Shown: positions 45,327 to 53,774 of the stretch, piece after piece
Numbering within the stretch: the first letter of the stretch is position 1
How the letters are laid out: each line of letters starts with the position of its first letter
Assembly (NCBI GenBank): GCA_029212615.1
Contig: JARGPJ010000003.1
Coordinates: 248,001-312,000 of the forward strand
DNA length: 64,000 nucleotides
Direction: 5' to 3'
Source of the DNA: Verrucomicrobiales bacterium
Lineage (GTDB): Bacteria; Verrucomicrobiota; Verrucomicrobiia; Verrucomicrobiales; DEV007
Notes under the pieces: generated by a model
Seen by the model: the letters and a program-made list of their open reading frames with translations, nothing else
What the model was told of the DNA's origin: nothing
Databases searched by the model: none
Made by a program: the position numbers and the translations under genes

Positions 45327-45347
45327 TTTTCAATTTTCAATTTTCAA
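45327..45347. repeat. Three tandem copies of TTTTCAA
   Basis: The 7-bp unit TTTTCAA is repeated three times directly before the symporter start. It may be a chance AT-rich repeat or a transcription-linked element. Confidence 0.6.
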
Positions 45348-45489
45348 TTCGCCGATCGCTTGAAGCAAGCCGGTGGAACCATGACTGAACTCAGTCCGGA
45401 AGGCGAATCTTTCCATGCGATTATTTCGAAGATATCGCTTTTTCCGGCTTAATGTCGCTCCTCCCCGGGGCGGGAATGCTGCCATTCCC

Positions 45490-46965
45490 TTAGTCCGCCT
45501 GTTTCGCCCGGTTGTCGAAACGCATGAACTCCTTGTGGAAGGTCAAGGGCACTTCACCGGTCGGGCCGTTACGCTGCTTGGCGATGATGAACTCGGCTTC
45601 GCCTGCTTTCTCTTCGCGGTCATCTTCATCATCGGCATACACCTCGGGACGCATGAGAAGGCCAACCAGATCGGCATCCTGCTCGATCGAGCCCGACTCA
45701 CGAAGGTCACTCATCTTAGGCTTACCCCCACGCCCGTCCGGATTCCGGTTCAACTGGGCGAGAACGATGACAGGAATATTGAGCTCCTTCGCGATGCCCT
45801 TAATCCCACCGGAAATCTGGGCGACTTCTTTCTCACGGCCATCACGGCCGGCAACATCGGGCGCACGGAGAAGCTGAAGATAATCGATCGCAATCATCTG
45901 AATATCGTGATCTGCCTTCAAGCGGCGAGCTTTTGCCTGGAGTTCATTGATCGTGATTCCCGGGGTGTCATCAATCCAGATCGGCGCCTCAGCCAATTGA
46001 CCGGCAGTATTCATGAGCTTTGGCAAATCCTGTTTCGAGAGAAAGCCGCCCCGAAGCTTCTGCATCTGAACCTTGGCACGCGAACAAAGAACACGTTGCA
46101 CAAGCGATTCACAGCTCATCTCAAGACTGAAAACAGCAACCGGGATCGGATTCTCTTTTCGAATCGAGATGTTCTCCACGATATTCATGACGAACGACGT
46201 CTTCCCCATCGAAGGACGGGCCGCGACAACGATCATTTCGCCGCCGTGAAACCCATTCGTCATTTCATCAAGATCGTGGAAACCGGTCTTGAGACCACCG
46301 GCATTTCCTTCCCCGCTATAAGAATCCTGAATCGTCTGAATCACGTTGAGGACGTGAACCTTCATTTCTTCGATTCCTTTCTCCTGCTCGGTCTCGTTTC
46401 GAATTTTAAGGATCCTTTTCTCAACCGTATCGAGGAAGTCCGCGACCTTTTCAGGCCCGTCGTAAGCTCCGGTGACGCACTCGGTGCAATCCTGAATGAC
46501 ACGACGAAGCACAAATTTCTCTTTCAGAAAGCCAATATAATCCTCAAAAAGGGCCGTCGTTGGGACATCATCAAGAAGGTCCGCAAGCGCTTTGGGGCCT
46601 CCTACCGCATCGAGTTGACCGCGCTGATCGAGTTCGGTGGAGAGAACAATGAGATCAAGCGCTCCTCCCGGGCGCGATTTATAGAGGTGCAGAAGGCATT
46701 CGTAAATGATGCTGTGAGCCGGGATATAGAAGAACCCCGGCGCCATCTTTTCGATCGCGACCGGAATCATGTTACTGGGATCCATGAGCATACAGCTCAA
46801 AGCAGCGCGTTCTGCGTCTGCGTTCAACGGCATCGAGCGCAAGGGATCGTCGGACGAACCCGGTTTGATCTCACGCTCGTTTCGGTTGCCGCCTTTCGGT
46901 CCGGACTTGAGGGAGCCTTTTCCTTTCGGAAAGCCTCCTGAGGACGAAAATGAGGAATCAGGCAT
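45490..46965 (-). CDS. dnaB: Replicative DNA helicase DnaB
   Basis: 491 residues. The N-terminal DnaB domain (MPLNADAERAALSCMLMDP) lies after a ~45-residue low-complexity, Gly/Ser-rich leader. The RecA-like domain has Walker A AARPSMGKTSFVMN near residue 250. The later motifs are AVFSLEMSCESLVQRV, LPKLMNTAGQLAEAPIWIDD, MIAIDYLQLL and VIVLAQLNRNPDGRGGKPKM with SDLRESGSIEQDADLV. It unwinds DNA at the replication fork in an ATP-driven hexamer. It lies downstream of rplI, as in many genomes, but a terminator separates them. The ~45-residue Gly/Lys leader is longer than in E. coli. Confidence 0.95.
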   Translation of the reverse strand: MPDSSFSSSGGFPKGKGSLKSGPKGGNRNEREIKPGSSDDPLRSMPLNADAERAALSCMLMDPSNMIPVAIEKMAPGFFYIPAHSIIYECLLHLYKSRPGGALDLIVLSTELDQRGQLDAVGGPKALADLLDDVPTTALFEDYIGFLKEKFVLRRVIQDCTECVTGAYDGPEKVADFLDTVEKRILKIRNETEQEKGIEEMKVHVLNVIQTIQDSYSGEGNAGGLKTGFHDLDEMTNGFHGGEMIVVAARPSMGKTSFVMNIVENISIRKENPIPVAVFSLEMSCESLVQRVLCSRAKVQMQKLRGGFLSKQDLPKLMNTAGQLAEAPIWIDDTPGITINELQAKARRLKADHDIQMIAIDYLQLLRAPDVAGRDGREKEVAQISGGIKGIAKELNIPVIVLAQLNRNPDGRGGKPKMSDLRESGSIEQDADLVGLLMRPEVYADDEDDREEKAGEAEFIIAKQRNGPTGEVPLTFHKEFMRFDNRAKQAD

Positions 46966-47036
46966 TTGGGAACAGTGTTTGTGTGGTTGGTGTGCGTGGG
47001 GTCGCCCTCTCCCGGCCCATCCGAAGATCAGGACAC

Positions 47037-47070
47037 AAAAAAGGCGGATTGCCAGTAAAGCAATCCGCCT
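47037..47070 (-). terminator. Rho-independent terminator of rplI
   Basis: AGGCGGATTGC (47042-47052) and GCAATCCGCCT (47060-47070) form a perfect 11-bp stem with a 7-nt loop. On the minus strand it is followed by six T. It lies 48 bp past the rplI stop and before dnaB. Confidence 0.9.
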
Positions 47071-47118
47071 GAAATTCGCAAAGCGATTCGGTAAAAATCG
47101 CTATTATTGATCTCCGGA

Positions 47119-47610
47119 TCAGTCTTCCGACCCTTTAGTCGATTCCGCATTCTCATCTGCCGCAAGAACGCGAACCGTGATTGCTGCATCAACATCCGGA
47201 TGAAGCTTGATGGGAATGTCAAAACTACCGGTCGTTTTAATCGGCTTGTCGAGGTCGATCTGGTGGCGATCAATCTCAAGCTTGCTCTTCTCATTAATCA
47301 GAGCAGCGATGTCCGCAGTCGTCACGGAACCGAAGGCTTTTCCGCCCTGTCCGATCGCCAGTTCCGTGGAAAGACGGAGTTTCTTAAGTTTCGTTGCTGC
47401 ATTCTCCGCATCGGCACGCTCTTCGGCTTCACGACGAGCGCGAGTCTCTTTGAGCTGAGCGACATGACGAAGGTTTCCCTTCGTCGCTTCGAAAGCACGT
47501 CCTTGAGGAACGAGGAAGTTACGCGCATATCCGCGCTTCACCTTGACCACGTCCGCTTCTGCGCCGAGTCCCTCGATCTTCTCCTTTAAAATCACATCTA
47601 CAGTTGCCAT
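47119..47610 (-). CDS. rplI: 50S ribosomal protein L9
   Basis: 163 residues. The N-terminal domain has the L9 signature (DVILKEKIEGLGAEADVVKV and GYARNFLVPQGRAFEATKGN). A long linker helix rich in charged residues (LKETRARREAEERADAENAA) and the C-terminal domain (FGSVTTADIAALINEKSKLE, TGSFDIPIKLHPDV) complete it. L9 binds 23S rRNA and protrudes from the large subunit. It is followed by its own terminator and then dnaB, a conserved neighbour order. Confidence 0.95.
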   Translation of the reverse strand: MATVDVILKEKIEGLGAEADVVKVKRGYARNFLVPQGRAFEATKGNLRHVAQLKETRARREAEERADAENAATKLKKLRLSTELAIGQGGKAFGSVTTADIAALINEKSKLEIDRHQIDLDKPIKTTGSFDIPIKLHPDVDAAITVRVLAADENAESTKGSED

Positions 47611-47645
47611 GGTCAGGTATAAATTGCCGTTAAAAACAGGCGGGA

Positions 47646-47674
47646 CATGTAGACGAAGTTGTCACGAATGTCAA
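47646..47674 (-). promoter_or_regulatory. Promoter candidate for rplI
   Basis: On the minus strand TTGACA (47669-47674) is followed after 17 bp by TACATG (47646-47651). The -35 is perfect and the -10 weak. The start would lie about 30 nt before the rplI ATG. Confidence 0.45.
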
Positions 47675-47731
47675 CCAACACTCCGAAGATTTATCTTTCC
47701 AAACCAAATCCCTGATTCATCTTACGCCATT

Positions 47732-48316
47732 ATGGCAGAAGTTCCCTCCACCTTTCAGCTGAAAACCGGTCAGAAAGCCCCTGATTTTACGCTTCCTGAC
47801 GCTCGCGGAAAATCCTACTCCCTTGAGACTCTTCTCGAAGGAAAAAACGGACTGCTCGTCGCCTTTGTCTGCAATCACTGCCCTTTCGTCGTTCATCTCG
47901 CGGGGTCATTCGGCTCATTCGCAGATGAAATGATTGAAAAAGGCATTCAGGTCGTCGCCATCAACGCCAACGATATCGAAAACTACCCCGCTGATTCCCC
48001 GGAAAAGATGGTCGAGTTTGCCGAAGTAAGTGGATGGAACTTTCCCTACCTATACGATGAGTCTCAGAAGGTGGCAAAAGCCTACGCCGCCGCCTGCACT
48101 CCCGATTTCTATCTTTTCGACAGTGAAGGCCTCCTCTCTTATGCCGGCCAATACGACGATTCTCGCCCCGGACGCGGCGGTGAGATCACCGGCCATGATC
48201 TCAGGAATGCCGTAGAAAACCTCATCTCGGGTGAAGCAACTCCCGGCCCCTGGTATCCCAGCACGGGCTGCAACATCAAGTGGAAGGCTGGAGAGGCCCC
48301 TGACTACTTCGGCTAG
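47732..48316 (+). CDS. Thioredoxin-fold protein, CNHC type
   Basis: 194 residues from ATG 47732; the frame is open further upstream into the rplI region without family features. It has the AhpC/TSA-like fold of thioredoxin family proteins: GQKAPDFTLPDARGKSYSLE, then FVCNHCPFVVHL with redox cysteines at 47 and 50. ACTPDFYLFDSEGLLSYAGQ and the C-terminal WYPSTGCNIKWKAGE follow. The NHCPFV motif marks a widespread uncharacterised bacterial subgroup. There is no signal peptide, so it acts in the cytoplasm, probably in thiol-disulfide or peroxide chemistry. It is divergent from rplI. Confidence 0.85.
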   Translation: MAEVPSTFQLKTGQKAPDFTLPDARGKSYSLETLLEGKNGLLVAFVCNHCPFVVHLAGSFGSFADEMIEKGIQVVAINANDIENYPADSPEKMVEFAEVSGWNFPYLYDESQKVAKAYAAACTPDFYLFDSEGLLSYAGQYDDSRPGRGGEITGHDLRNAVENLISGEATPGPWYPSTGCNIKWKAGEAPDYFG

Positions 48317-48399
48317 ACGCGAAAAAAAATTGGCGTATTTGCGATCATTCAATGCTCGTTAGAATTGAAGCGATTGTGGAATATCGTCACTCACTCTTC

Positions 48400-49752
48400 A
48401 TGCGCACGTATCTTACTTCCCTGGCTTTTCTTTTTCTGATCGGCACAGACGCTTTCGCTAAGCCCAACATCGTCTTCATTATCAGCGATGACATGGGATA
48501 CGCCGATATTTCCTCTTTTGGTGCTCCGGATCTGAAGACCCCCCGCATTGACGAACTGGCGCGGGACGGAATTAAGTTCACTCACGTCTACGCCATGGGA
48601 CCGGAATGTACCCCTTCCCGTGTCTCCTACCTCACGGGGCGGTACCCCCAGCGCGTTGGTGGACTTGAGTGCGCTATTGGTACGGGGAATGTGGGTCGAT
48701 ACGATGACGCGATCCGCCTCGCCGAAGAAAATGACCTCGGCCTTCCCTCAGACTATGCCGTCCTCGCCCCGGCCCTCAAGAAAGCGGGCTACACCAACGC
48801 AATCTTTGGAAAATGGCACCTCGGCTACGAAGAGAAATTTTCACCGCTGGAGCAGGGCTTTGACGAATTTGTCGGGTTTCTCGGCGGAAACGTCGACTAT
48901 TTCCGCCACGAAGAACTCTCAGATATCGATGTCTATCTCTCGGGGAAAGAGGTCATCAAGCGCAAAGGTTATACCACAGACCTCATCACCGGGGACGCCC
49001 TCTCTTTTATCGAAAAGCGTGCCGCCACACCTGATAAGCCTTTCTTTCTCTACCTGCCTCACGCAGCCCCTCACTTTCCTTTTCAAGGACCCGATGACGA
49101 CGACGGTGGACTACCTACCGAAGAGGAATGGATGACAGGCAGCCGGGAAACCTACATCCAAATGATGGAATCTCTCGACGCCTCAGTCGGTGCCGTTGTC
49201 GACGCCCTCGAAAAACACGACCTCACTGAGAACACACTCATTGTCTTCACCAGTGACCATGGCGCAATGGAACCCGGGCTCAACTCCCCCTGGCGGGACT
49301 ACAAGGGAACTCTCTTCGAAGGCGGGATCCGCGTTCCGCTCATTGCCAAATGGCCGGGCCATCTCAAGCCCGGAACCGAAAGTGCTCAGGTCGGAACGCT
49401 GATGGACCTCACCGGAAGTTTTCTCAATGTCGCCGGGGCAAAGCTTCCCCAGGGTATGGCGCTGGATGGTGATGACTTGATCGAACATGTTCGCACCGGC
49501 GGCAAAGACTACAGTCGAACCCTTTTCTGGCGCGCCCGTCGCGGGGACCGCACGGCCTGGGCTGTGCGCCACGGAGACTGGAAATACCACCGGAAGAGAG
49601 AAGGCGGGAAAACCGGGGAATGGCTTTTTAATCTGAAAAAGGATCCAACCGAGGCGAACAATCTGATCGAGAACAAGCACGCCGCAAAACACCTCGAGCA
49701 GCTCAAGGCCAAGCTGGATGCCTGGGAGAAGAAGGTCGCGCACAAGCGCTAG
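48400..49752 (+). CDS. Secreted formylglycine sulfatase
   Basis: 450 residues from ATG 48400, chosen for its signal peptide (MRTYLTSLAFLFLIGTDAFA); an in-frame start at 48352 adds 16. The first metal-binding block is PNIVFIISDDMGYAD. The formylglycine motif CTPSR begins with Cys70 (ECTPSRVSYLTGRYPQRV), and FGKWHLG and FTSDHGAMEPG complete the active site. It needs Cys-to-formylglycine conversion by a separate enzyme. Family members remove sulfate from polysaccharides outside the cytoplasm. The substrate is unknown. A second sulfatase lies at 58.3 kb. Confidence 0.93.
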   Translation: MRTYLTSLAFLFLIGTDAFAKPNIVFIISDDMGYADISSFGAPDLKTPRIDELARDGIKFTHVYAMGPECTPSRVSYLTGRYPQRVGGLECAIGTGNVGRYDDAIRLAEENDLGLPSDYAVLAPALKKAGYTNAIFGKWHLGYEEKFSPLEQGFDEFVGFLGGNVDYFRHEELSDIDVYLSGKEVIKRKGYTTDLITGDALSFIEKRAATPDKPFFLYLPHAAPHFPFQGPDDDDGGLPTEEEWMTGSRETYIQMMESLDASVGAVVDALEKHDLTENTLIVFTSDHGAMEPGLNSPWRDYKGTLFEGGIRVPLIAKWPGHLKPGTESAQVGTLMDLTGSFLNVAGAKLPQGMALDGDDLIEHVRTGGKDYSRTLFWRARRGDRTAWAVRHGDWKYHRKREGGKTGEWLFNLKKDPTEANNLIENKHAAKHLEQLKAKLDAWEKKVAHKR

Positions 49753-49792
49753 TCAACCGGCTTTCGAGGCGCCACCTCCCATCGACCCATTG

Positions 49793-49823
49793 AACAGGGT
49801 TGTCTCAATGACTCAACCCTGTT
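49793..49823. promoter_or_regulatory. Inverted repeat before the CBS-pyrophosphatase gene
   Basis: AACAGGGTTG (49793-49802) and CAACCCTGTT (49814-49823) form a perfect 10-bp inverted repeat with an 11-nt spacer. No T run follows, so an operator is as likely as a terminator for the sulfatase gene. Confidence 0.45.
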
Positions 49824-49853
49824 GAGTCTATACCGGCGAGGCTTGTATCAGGG

Positions 49854-51617
49854 ATGGCGATACGTGAAAATTTCATTCGAAAGTCCCCTATTGTGATGGA
49901 AAATAGGCGGGTGAGTGAAAAAAACGAAAACGGTGCGGTGACGGAACGACCCACCTGGGTCATGGGGCACAAGAATCCTGATACGGATGCTATATGCTCG
50001 GCGATTGCCTACGCCAACCTGCTACAGCAAACCAGAGTCCCATCCGCCCAAGCTGCCTGCTGTGGACCGCCCAACAGCCGAACCGAGTGGGTTCTTTCCC
50101 AAGCGGGACTCCCCCGCCCCAGGTTGATGAGCGATGTCTATCTTCGCGCGGACGACATTTGCCACTCGAATGTAACGATGGCAAAGGCGACCGATACCGT
50201 GATCGAAGCCTACCGCCTCATGACCTCGCACGGCTTCCGCAGCCTCCCCGTCGCTGACGAAAAGGGCAAACTGGTTGGGATGCTTGCCCTTCAGGACTTG
50301 CTTGAGCTCCTCATTCCTTCGACGGCGAAGGGACGGGACGCCCGCCGCGTCACCACTTCAACTGAAAACATCGCCCGTATCCTTGACGCAGAGATCGTAA
50401 ATCTCACTGAGCATTGCGAGAACGAACAGGATTTCCTCATGATGGTGGCCGGTTCCTCCGAACCGGTGATGCAGGACAGGATTGCCAAACTGCCGAAAGA
50501 TGAGTTGTTGATTATCACCGGCGACCGCATCGGCGTTCAGCTTCAAGCGGTGGAAGCAGGGGTGCGCTGCCTCGTGATTACCAGTGGGTTCATGCCTCCC
50601 AGCGCTATCCTCGCAGCTGCCAGAGAGACCAACACCGCGATTCTCGTGACAAAGCGGGACACGGCTTCCACGACTCAATTAATCCGTGGAGCCCGCTCCA
50701 TTCAGCGAGCCATTTCTGAAGAATTTATTTCCTTCTCCCCTGAGGCTAAGATTCAGACGATCAAAGACAAGATCAAAGGAAGTCGGCGCCAGGCCCTCTT
50801 CCCGGTATGTGATCCGGAAACGAAGGAACTCATCGGTGTCTTTTCCCGCACCGACCTCGTGAACCCGGAGAAACCGAAATTGATCCTTGTCGATCACAAT
50901 GAATTCTCCCAGGCCGTGAGTGGTGCAGACGAAGCCCACATCATCGAAGTCATGGATCATCACCGCCTCAGCGGTAACCTTGTCACAAAAGAACCGATTC
51001 AATTCATCAACAAAACGGTGGGCTCTACCTGCACCATTGTCGGCAACGCCTTTCAAACCAATCAGGTGACTCCCGAAAAAGGAATCGCGCTCTGCATTTG
51101 CGCCGGCATCATCTCCGACACTCTCAATCTGACTTCTCCGACCACCACTGATGAGGACCGCTCGATTCTTGAGTGGGCGAGCAAGATTGCAAACATCGAC
51201 GTCGACCAATTTAAAGAATTCTTCTTTTCCGCCGGGTCGGTGCTCCGGAGTTCGAATTTCACCGAGGCCGTGAATTCAGATCGAAAAGAATTCGAAGAAA
51301 GCGGCTATCGACTCAGTATTTCTCAAGTGGAGGAAATCGGCTTCGATTATTTCTGGCCGGCCCGCGAGGAGTTGCAGGAAACGCTCCGAAAAACCATCGC
51401 GGAGAACCGGCTCGATGTTGCCTGCCTCATGATTACCGACATCACTCTGAACGACAGTTTGCTTCTCGTTGAAGCAGCTCCCGAAGTTCGTCAGCTGATT
51501 TCCTATCCCAAAAAGGATTCACACCTTTTCGTGCTCAAGAACGTGGTGAGCCGTAAGAAACAACTCTTTCCGTATTTAAGTTCGGTCCTCGCAGAGATCC
51601 CGAAAGAAAAAGACTGA
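49854..51617 (+). CDS. Mn-dependent inorganic pyrophosphatase with CBS and DRTGG domains
   Basis: 587 residues. The DHH catalytic part begins with MGHKNPDTDAICSAIAYANL. A CBS domain follows (NVTMAKATDTVIEAYRLMTS, LPVADEKGKLVGMLALQDLL), then a DRTGG-like domain (LIITGDRIGVQLQAVEAGV) and a second CBS (FPVCDPETKELIGVFSRTDL). The catalytic part resumes with VDHNEFSQAV, EVMDHHRLSGNL and the DHHA2 domain. This matches CBS-PPases (family II), in which the inserted regulatory domains bind adenine nucleotides. The enzyme hydrolyses pyrophosphate. ATG 49854 or 49896 may be the start. An inverted repeat lies upstream. Confidence 0.9.
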   Translation: MAIRENFIRKSPIVMENRRVSEKNENGAVTERPTWVMGHKNPDTDAICSAIAYANLLQQTRVPSAQAACCGPPNSRTEWVLSQAGLPRPRLMSDVYLRADDICHSNVTMAKATDTVIEAYRLMTSHGFRSLPVADEKGKLVGMLALQDLLELLIPSTAKGRDARRVTTSTENIARILDAEIVNLTEHCENEQDFLMMVAGSSEPVMQDRIAKLPKDELLIITGDRIGVQLQAVEAGVRCLVITSGFMPPSAILAAARETNTAILVTKRDTASTTQLIRGARSIQRAISEEFISFSPEAKIQTIKDKIKGSRRQALFPVCDPETKELIGVFSRTDLVNPEKPKLILVDHNEFSQAVSGADEAHIIEVMDHHRLSGNLVTKEPIQFINKTVGSTCTIVGNAFQTNQVTPEKGIALCICAGIISDTLNLTSPTTTDEDRSILEWASKIANIDVDQFKEFFFSAGSVLRSSNFTEAVNSDRKEFEESGYRLSISQVEEIGFDYFWPAREELQETLRKTIAENRLDVACLMITDITLNDSLLLVEAAPEVRQLISYPKKDSHLFVLKNVVSRKKQLFPYLSSVLAEIPKEKD

Positions 51618-51660
51618 TTCGGCAGGGAAAGAAAGTGCTATTCCCGATAGCGCCATTCCG

Positions 51661-52104
51661 CTACCCTAAGGCCTCCCTCCTTGCGATACACGCCAGTTCA
51701 AAGGCCGTCTCGTTGCCGTGTTTCAGCACGGAGTATCGAATCGTTTTCCGTTTCCCTTCACCGGTGGTCCAGCTTGCCTGCCAGAAGTAATACTCGGTAC
51801 CGTCGGCACTCCGTTGCATGATCCGGGTAACCCCGACCACCCCGGAACGATTCCGGGCAGCGGGGCTGGAGTGAGAACGGGGTGAAGCCGCCGTTTCTGC
51901 CCCCCCCCGCTCTGCGCGGGCAAGAAGGCGGTCACGGAACTTCTGCGCCTTGCCGAGAGCCGCCGCCTCTCCGCCCCAGGCTGAATCCGAAAAAAAGCGT
52001 CCATAACGGACGCCTTTTCGTTGAAACCTCACCTGCCAGCCATGAGTACCGACTGACTCCTGGTCGAGTCGGCTGATTCCAAAATAAGGATCAGAATCAC
52101 TCAC
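51661..52104 (-). CDS. AP2-like DNA-binding domain protein with G9 tract
   Basis: 147 residues from GTG 52104. Two AP2/ERF-like units can be seen: GISRLDQESVGTHGWQVRF with KGVRYGRFFSDSAWGGEAAA, and GVVGVTRIMQRSADGTEYYF with WQASWTTGEGKRKT and ending ELACIARREAL. Bacterial AP2 domains occur in mobile-element endonucleases and in small DNA-binding proteins. The linker between the two units crosses a C9 run (51900-51908, G9 on the coding strand). It is on the same strand as, and immediately upstream of, htrA. Its function is unknown. Confidence 0.65.
   Translation of the reverse strand: MSDSDPYFGISRLDQESVGTHGWQVRFQRKGVRYGRFFSDSAWGGEAAALGKAQKFRDRLLARAERGGAETAASPRSHSSPAARNRSGVVGVTRIMQRSADGTEYYFWQASWTTGEGKRKTIRYSVLKHGNETAFELACIARREALG
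51900..51908 (-). repeat. Poly-G9 tract in the AP2-domain gene
   Basis: Nine C on the plus strand, G9 on the coding strand, encoding part of ERGGAE in the linker between the two AP2-like units. One-base slippage would drop the second unit. Confidence 0.85.
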
Positions 52105-52124
52105 AGCATGGGGTGTATCGAAGA

Positions 52125-53630
52125 TTACTTGAGTGGCACCGCGAGGATATCGCGTCGCCCGGCAACATAAACCTGCAGAAGAAGCACATCAGAATCAAAT
52201 CCCTCAACGATATCGAAAGCCCCTTGAGTCGAGTCGACATCAGTTTGATCGATCTGAGTGATGACCGTGCCGGGACGTAGCCCGGCTTCAGCAGCGGGGA
52301 CATTATCCTTCACACTTTCAACGACGACGCCGTTCACTTCATCATCAAGCTGAAGAGCCGCCCGGGTGTCTTCGTCCAGGTCTTTAATCCGGACGCCTTC
52401 GACCAGTTCCTGAGGCTTCGCAGTCCTGCTGCCACCTGAAGGCGCTCCGGCAAGGCTCTTGGTTCCATTCTCGAGGTCTCCGAGAATCACTTCCACATCC
52501 GTGTCTTTCCCATTCCGGATCACTTCAAACTTCACTTTTTCTCCCGGAGGCGTGTTGCTGATATCGAGCCGAAGCTTCTGCATGTTATCAACCTTTACTC
52601 CGTTGTAAGCCACGATGAGATCGCCCGGCTTCATCCCTCCGGAAGCCGCTGGAGTATCACTGCCGACTTCCGTCACCAGCACCCCGTTCTGTTCGTCGCG
52701 CCCGAGAGCCTTCGCAAAGTTCTCATCGAGTTCACGGAGATAGACGCCGAGAAATCCACGCTTCACAATTCCGTCACCTTTGATGAGACGCTCAACAATG
52801 TTCAGAGCCATGTTCCCGGGAATGGCGAATCCGATCCCGATATTCCCCCCGGAAAAGTTGGACTGAATCGCTGTGTTGATACCGATCAAACGGCCACTCG
52901 CATCGACGAGAGCACCACCGGAATTTCCACGGTTAATCGCGGCATCGGTCTGAATGAAGTTCTCATATCCACCGTTGGTGATGTTCAATTCATTCCGGCC
53001 CAGTGCACTGACAATGCCGATGGAAGCACTCTGCTCAAGCGTGAGCGGATTGCCGACGGCGAGAACCACGTCGCCAATTCGCAATTTCGAACTGTCACCG
53101 ATCGTGATCTGCTTGAGACCACTTGCCTCGATCTTCAGCAGCGCGACATCGGTCCTTGGATCAGCTCCGATGAGCTCCGCGTCATATTCTTTCTTACTCT
53201 CAGGGAGCGTCACCTTAATCTCATCTGCATCAGCGACCACGTGGTTGTTGGTGAGGATGTAGCCATCCGGGGTGATAACGACACCTGAGCCGAGGCCCTG
53301 CTCATGCCTTTCAGGCGCTTCATTGCGGTATTGATCAAGCAACTCATCAGGAATATCAAAGAAGCGCTTCAGCATCTCCTCCTGCTGGGGATTGCTGGTT
53401 CTTTCGACCTTCACTGACTTGGAGGCGAAAATGGTGACCACGGCGGGCATCACTTTCTCAAGCGCCGGCGCATAACTTCCCATTCCGGGAGAATGCGTGG
53501 TCTCGGCATCAATAATCAGCTTCTTCTGCAAAGCCTGATACTTCTTGGCATCGGCATATGCCGGGGTCAGGCCGAGGGCGGCAGCTCCGAAAAGCGCCGT
53601 CATGGCGTGGAGAATGAATTTACGTTTCAT
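52125..53630 (-). CDS. Do/HtrA-family periplasmic serine protease
   Basis: 501 residues from ATG 53630, chosen for the signal peptide (MKRKFILHAMTALFGAAALG); an in-frame upstream start adds 30. The trypsin-like domain has His130 (ILTNNHVVADADEI), Asp161 (ADPRTDVALLKI) and Ser237 (AAINRGNSGGALVDA). Two PDZ domains follow (first near FLGVYLRELDENFA...VLVTEVGSDTPA; second near GVVVESVKDNVPAAEAGLRP). It degrades or refolds damaged envelope proteins. The length fits DegP/DegQ. It is divergent from the MoeB-like gene and preceded on the same strand by no other gene. Confidence 0.95.
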   Translation of the reverse strand: MKRKFILHAMTALFGAAALGLTPAYADAKKYQALQKKLIIDAETTHSPGMGSYAPALEKVMPAVVTIFASKSVKVERTSNPQQEEMLKRFFDIPDELLDQYRNEAPERHEQGLGSGVVITPDGYILTNNHVVADADEIKVTLPESKKEYDAELIGADPRTDVALLKIEASGLKQITIGDSSKLRIGDVVLAVGNPLTLEQSASIGIVSALGRNELNITNGGYENFIQTDAAINRGNSGGALVDASGRLIGINTAIQSNFSGGNIGIGFAIPGNMALNIVERLIKGDGIVKRGFLGVYLRELDENFAKALGRDEQNGVLVTEVGSDTPAASGGMKPGDLIVAYNGVKVDNMQKLRLDISNTPPGEKVKFEVIRNGKDTDVEVILGDLENGTKSLAGAPSGGSRTAKPQELVEGVRIKDLDEDTRAALQLDDEVNGVVVESVKDNVPAAEAGLRPGTVITQIDQTDVDSTQGAFDIVEGFDSDVLLLQVYVAGRRDILAVPLK

Positions 53631-53774
53631 AGAGTTTTTCGTTTGGTTGAAATGATGAGGGGGGTAAGAGTCAAATTCTGCGGAAAGGATTCGTCCTATC
53701 AACAAAGTCTCATTTGCCAAGTAGAGCGACCCCCTGTTCTCTTTCCGTCTAACTTTTCTACGACCGTCAGTCCT

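Noticed and set aside
45415-46941. A 508-codon plus-strand open frame
   Set aside because: It lies opposite dnaB, which has clear helicase motifs; the frame has no family features.
47543-47731. Upstream extension of the thioredoxin-like gene
   Set aside because: It overlaps rplI and has no thioredoxin features.
48317-48399. Riboswitch before the sulfatase or pyrophosphatase genes
   Set aside because: No known riboswitch consensus was found in these short leaders.
53493-53774. Upstream extension of the MoeB-like gene
   Set aside because: It runs back through the HtrA signal region on the other strand; ATG 53775 gives the family start.
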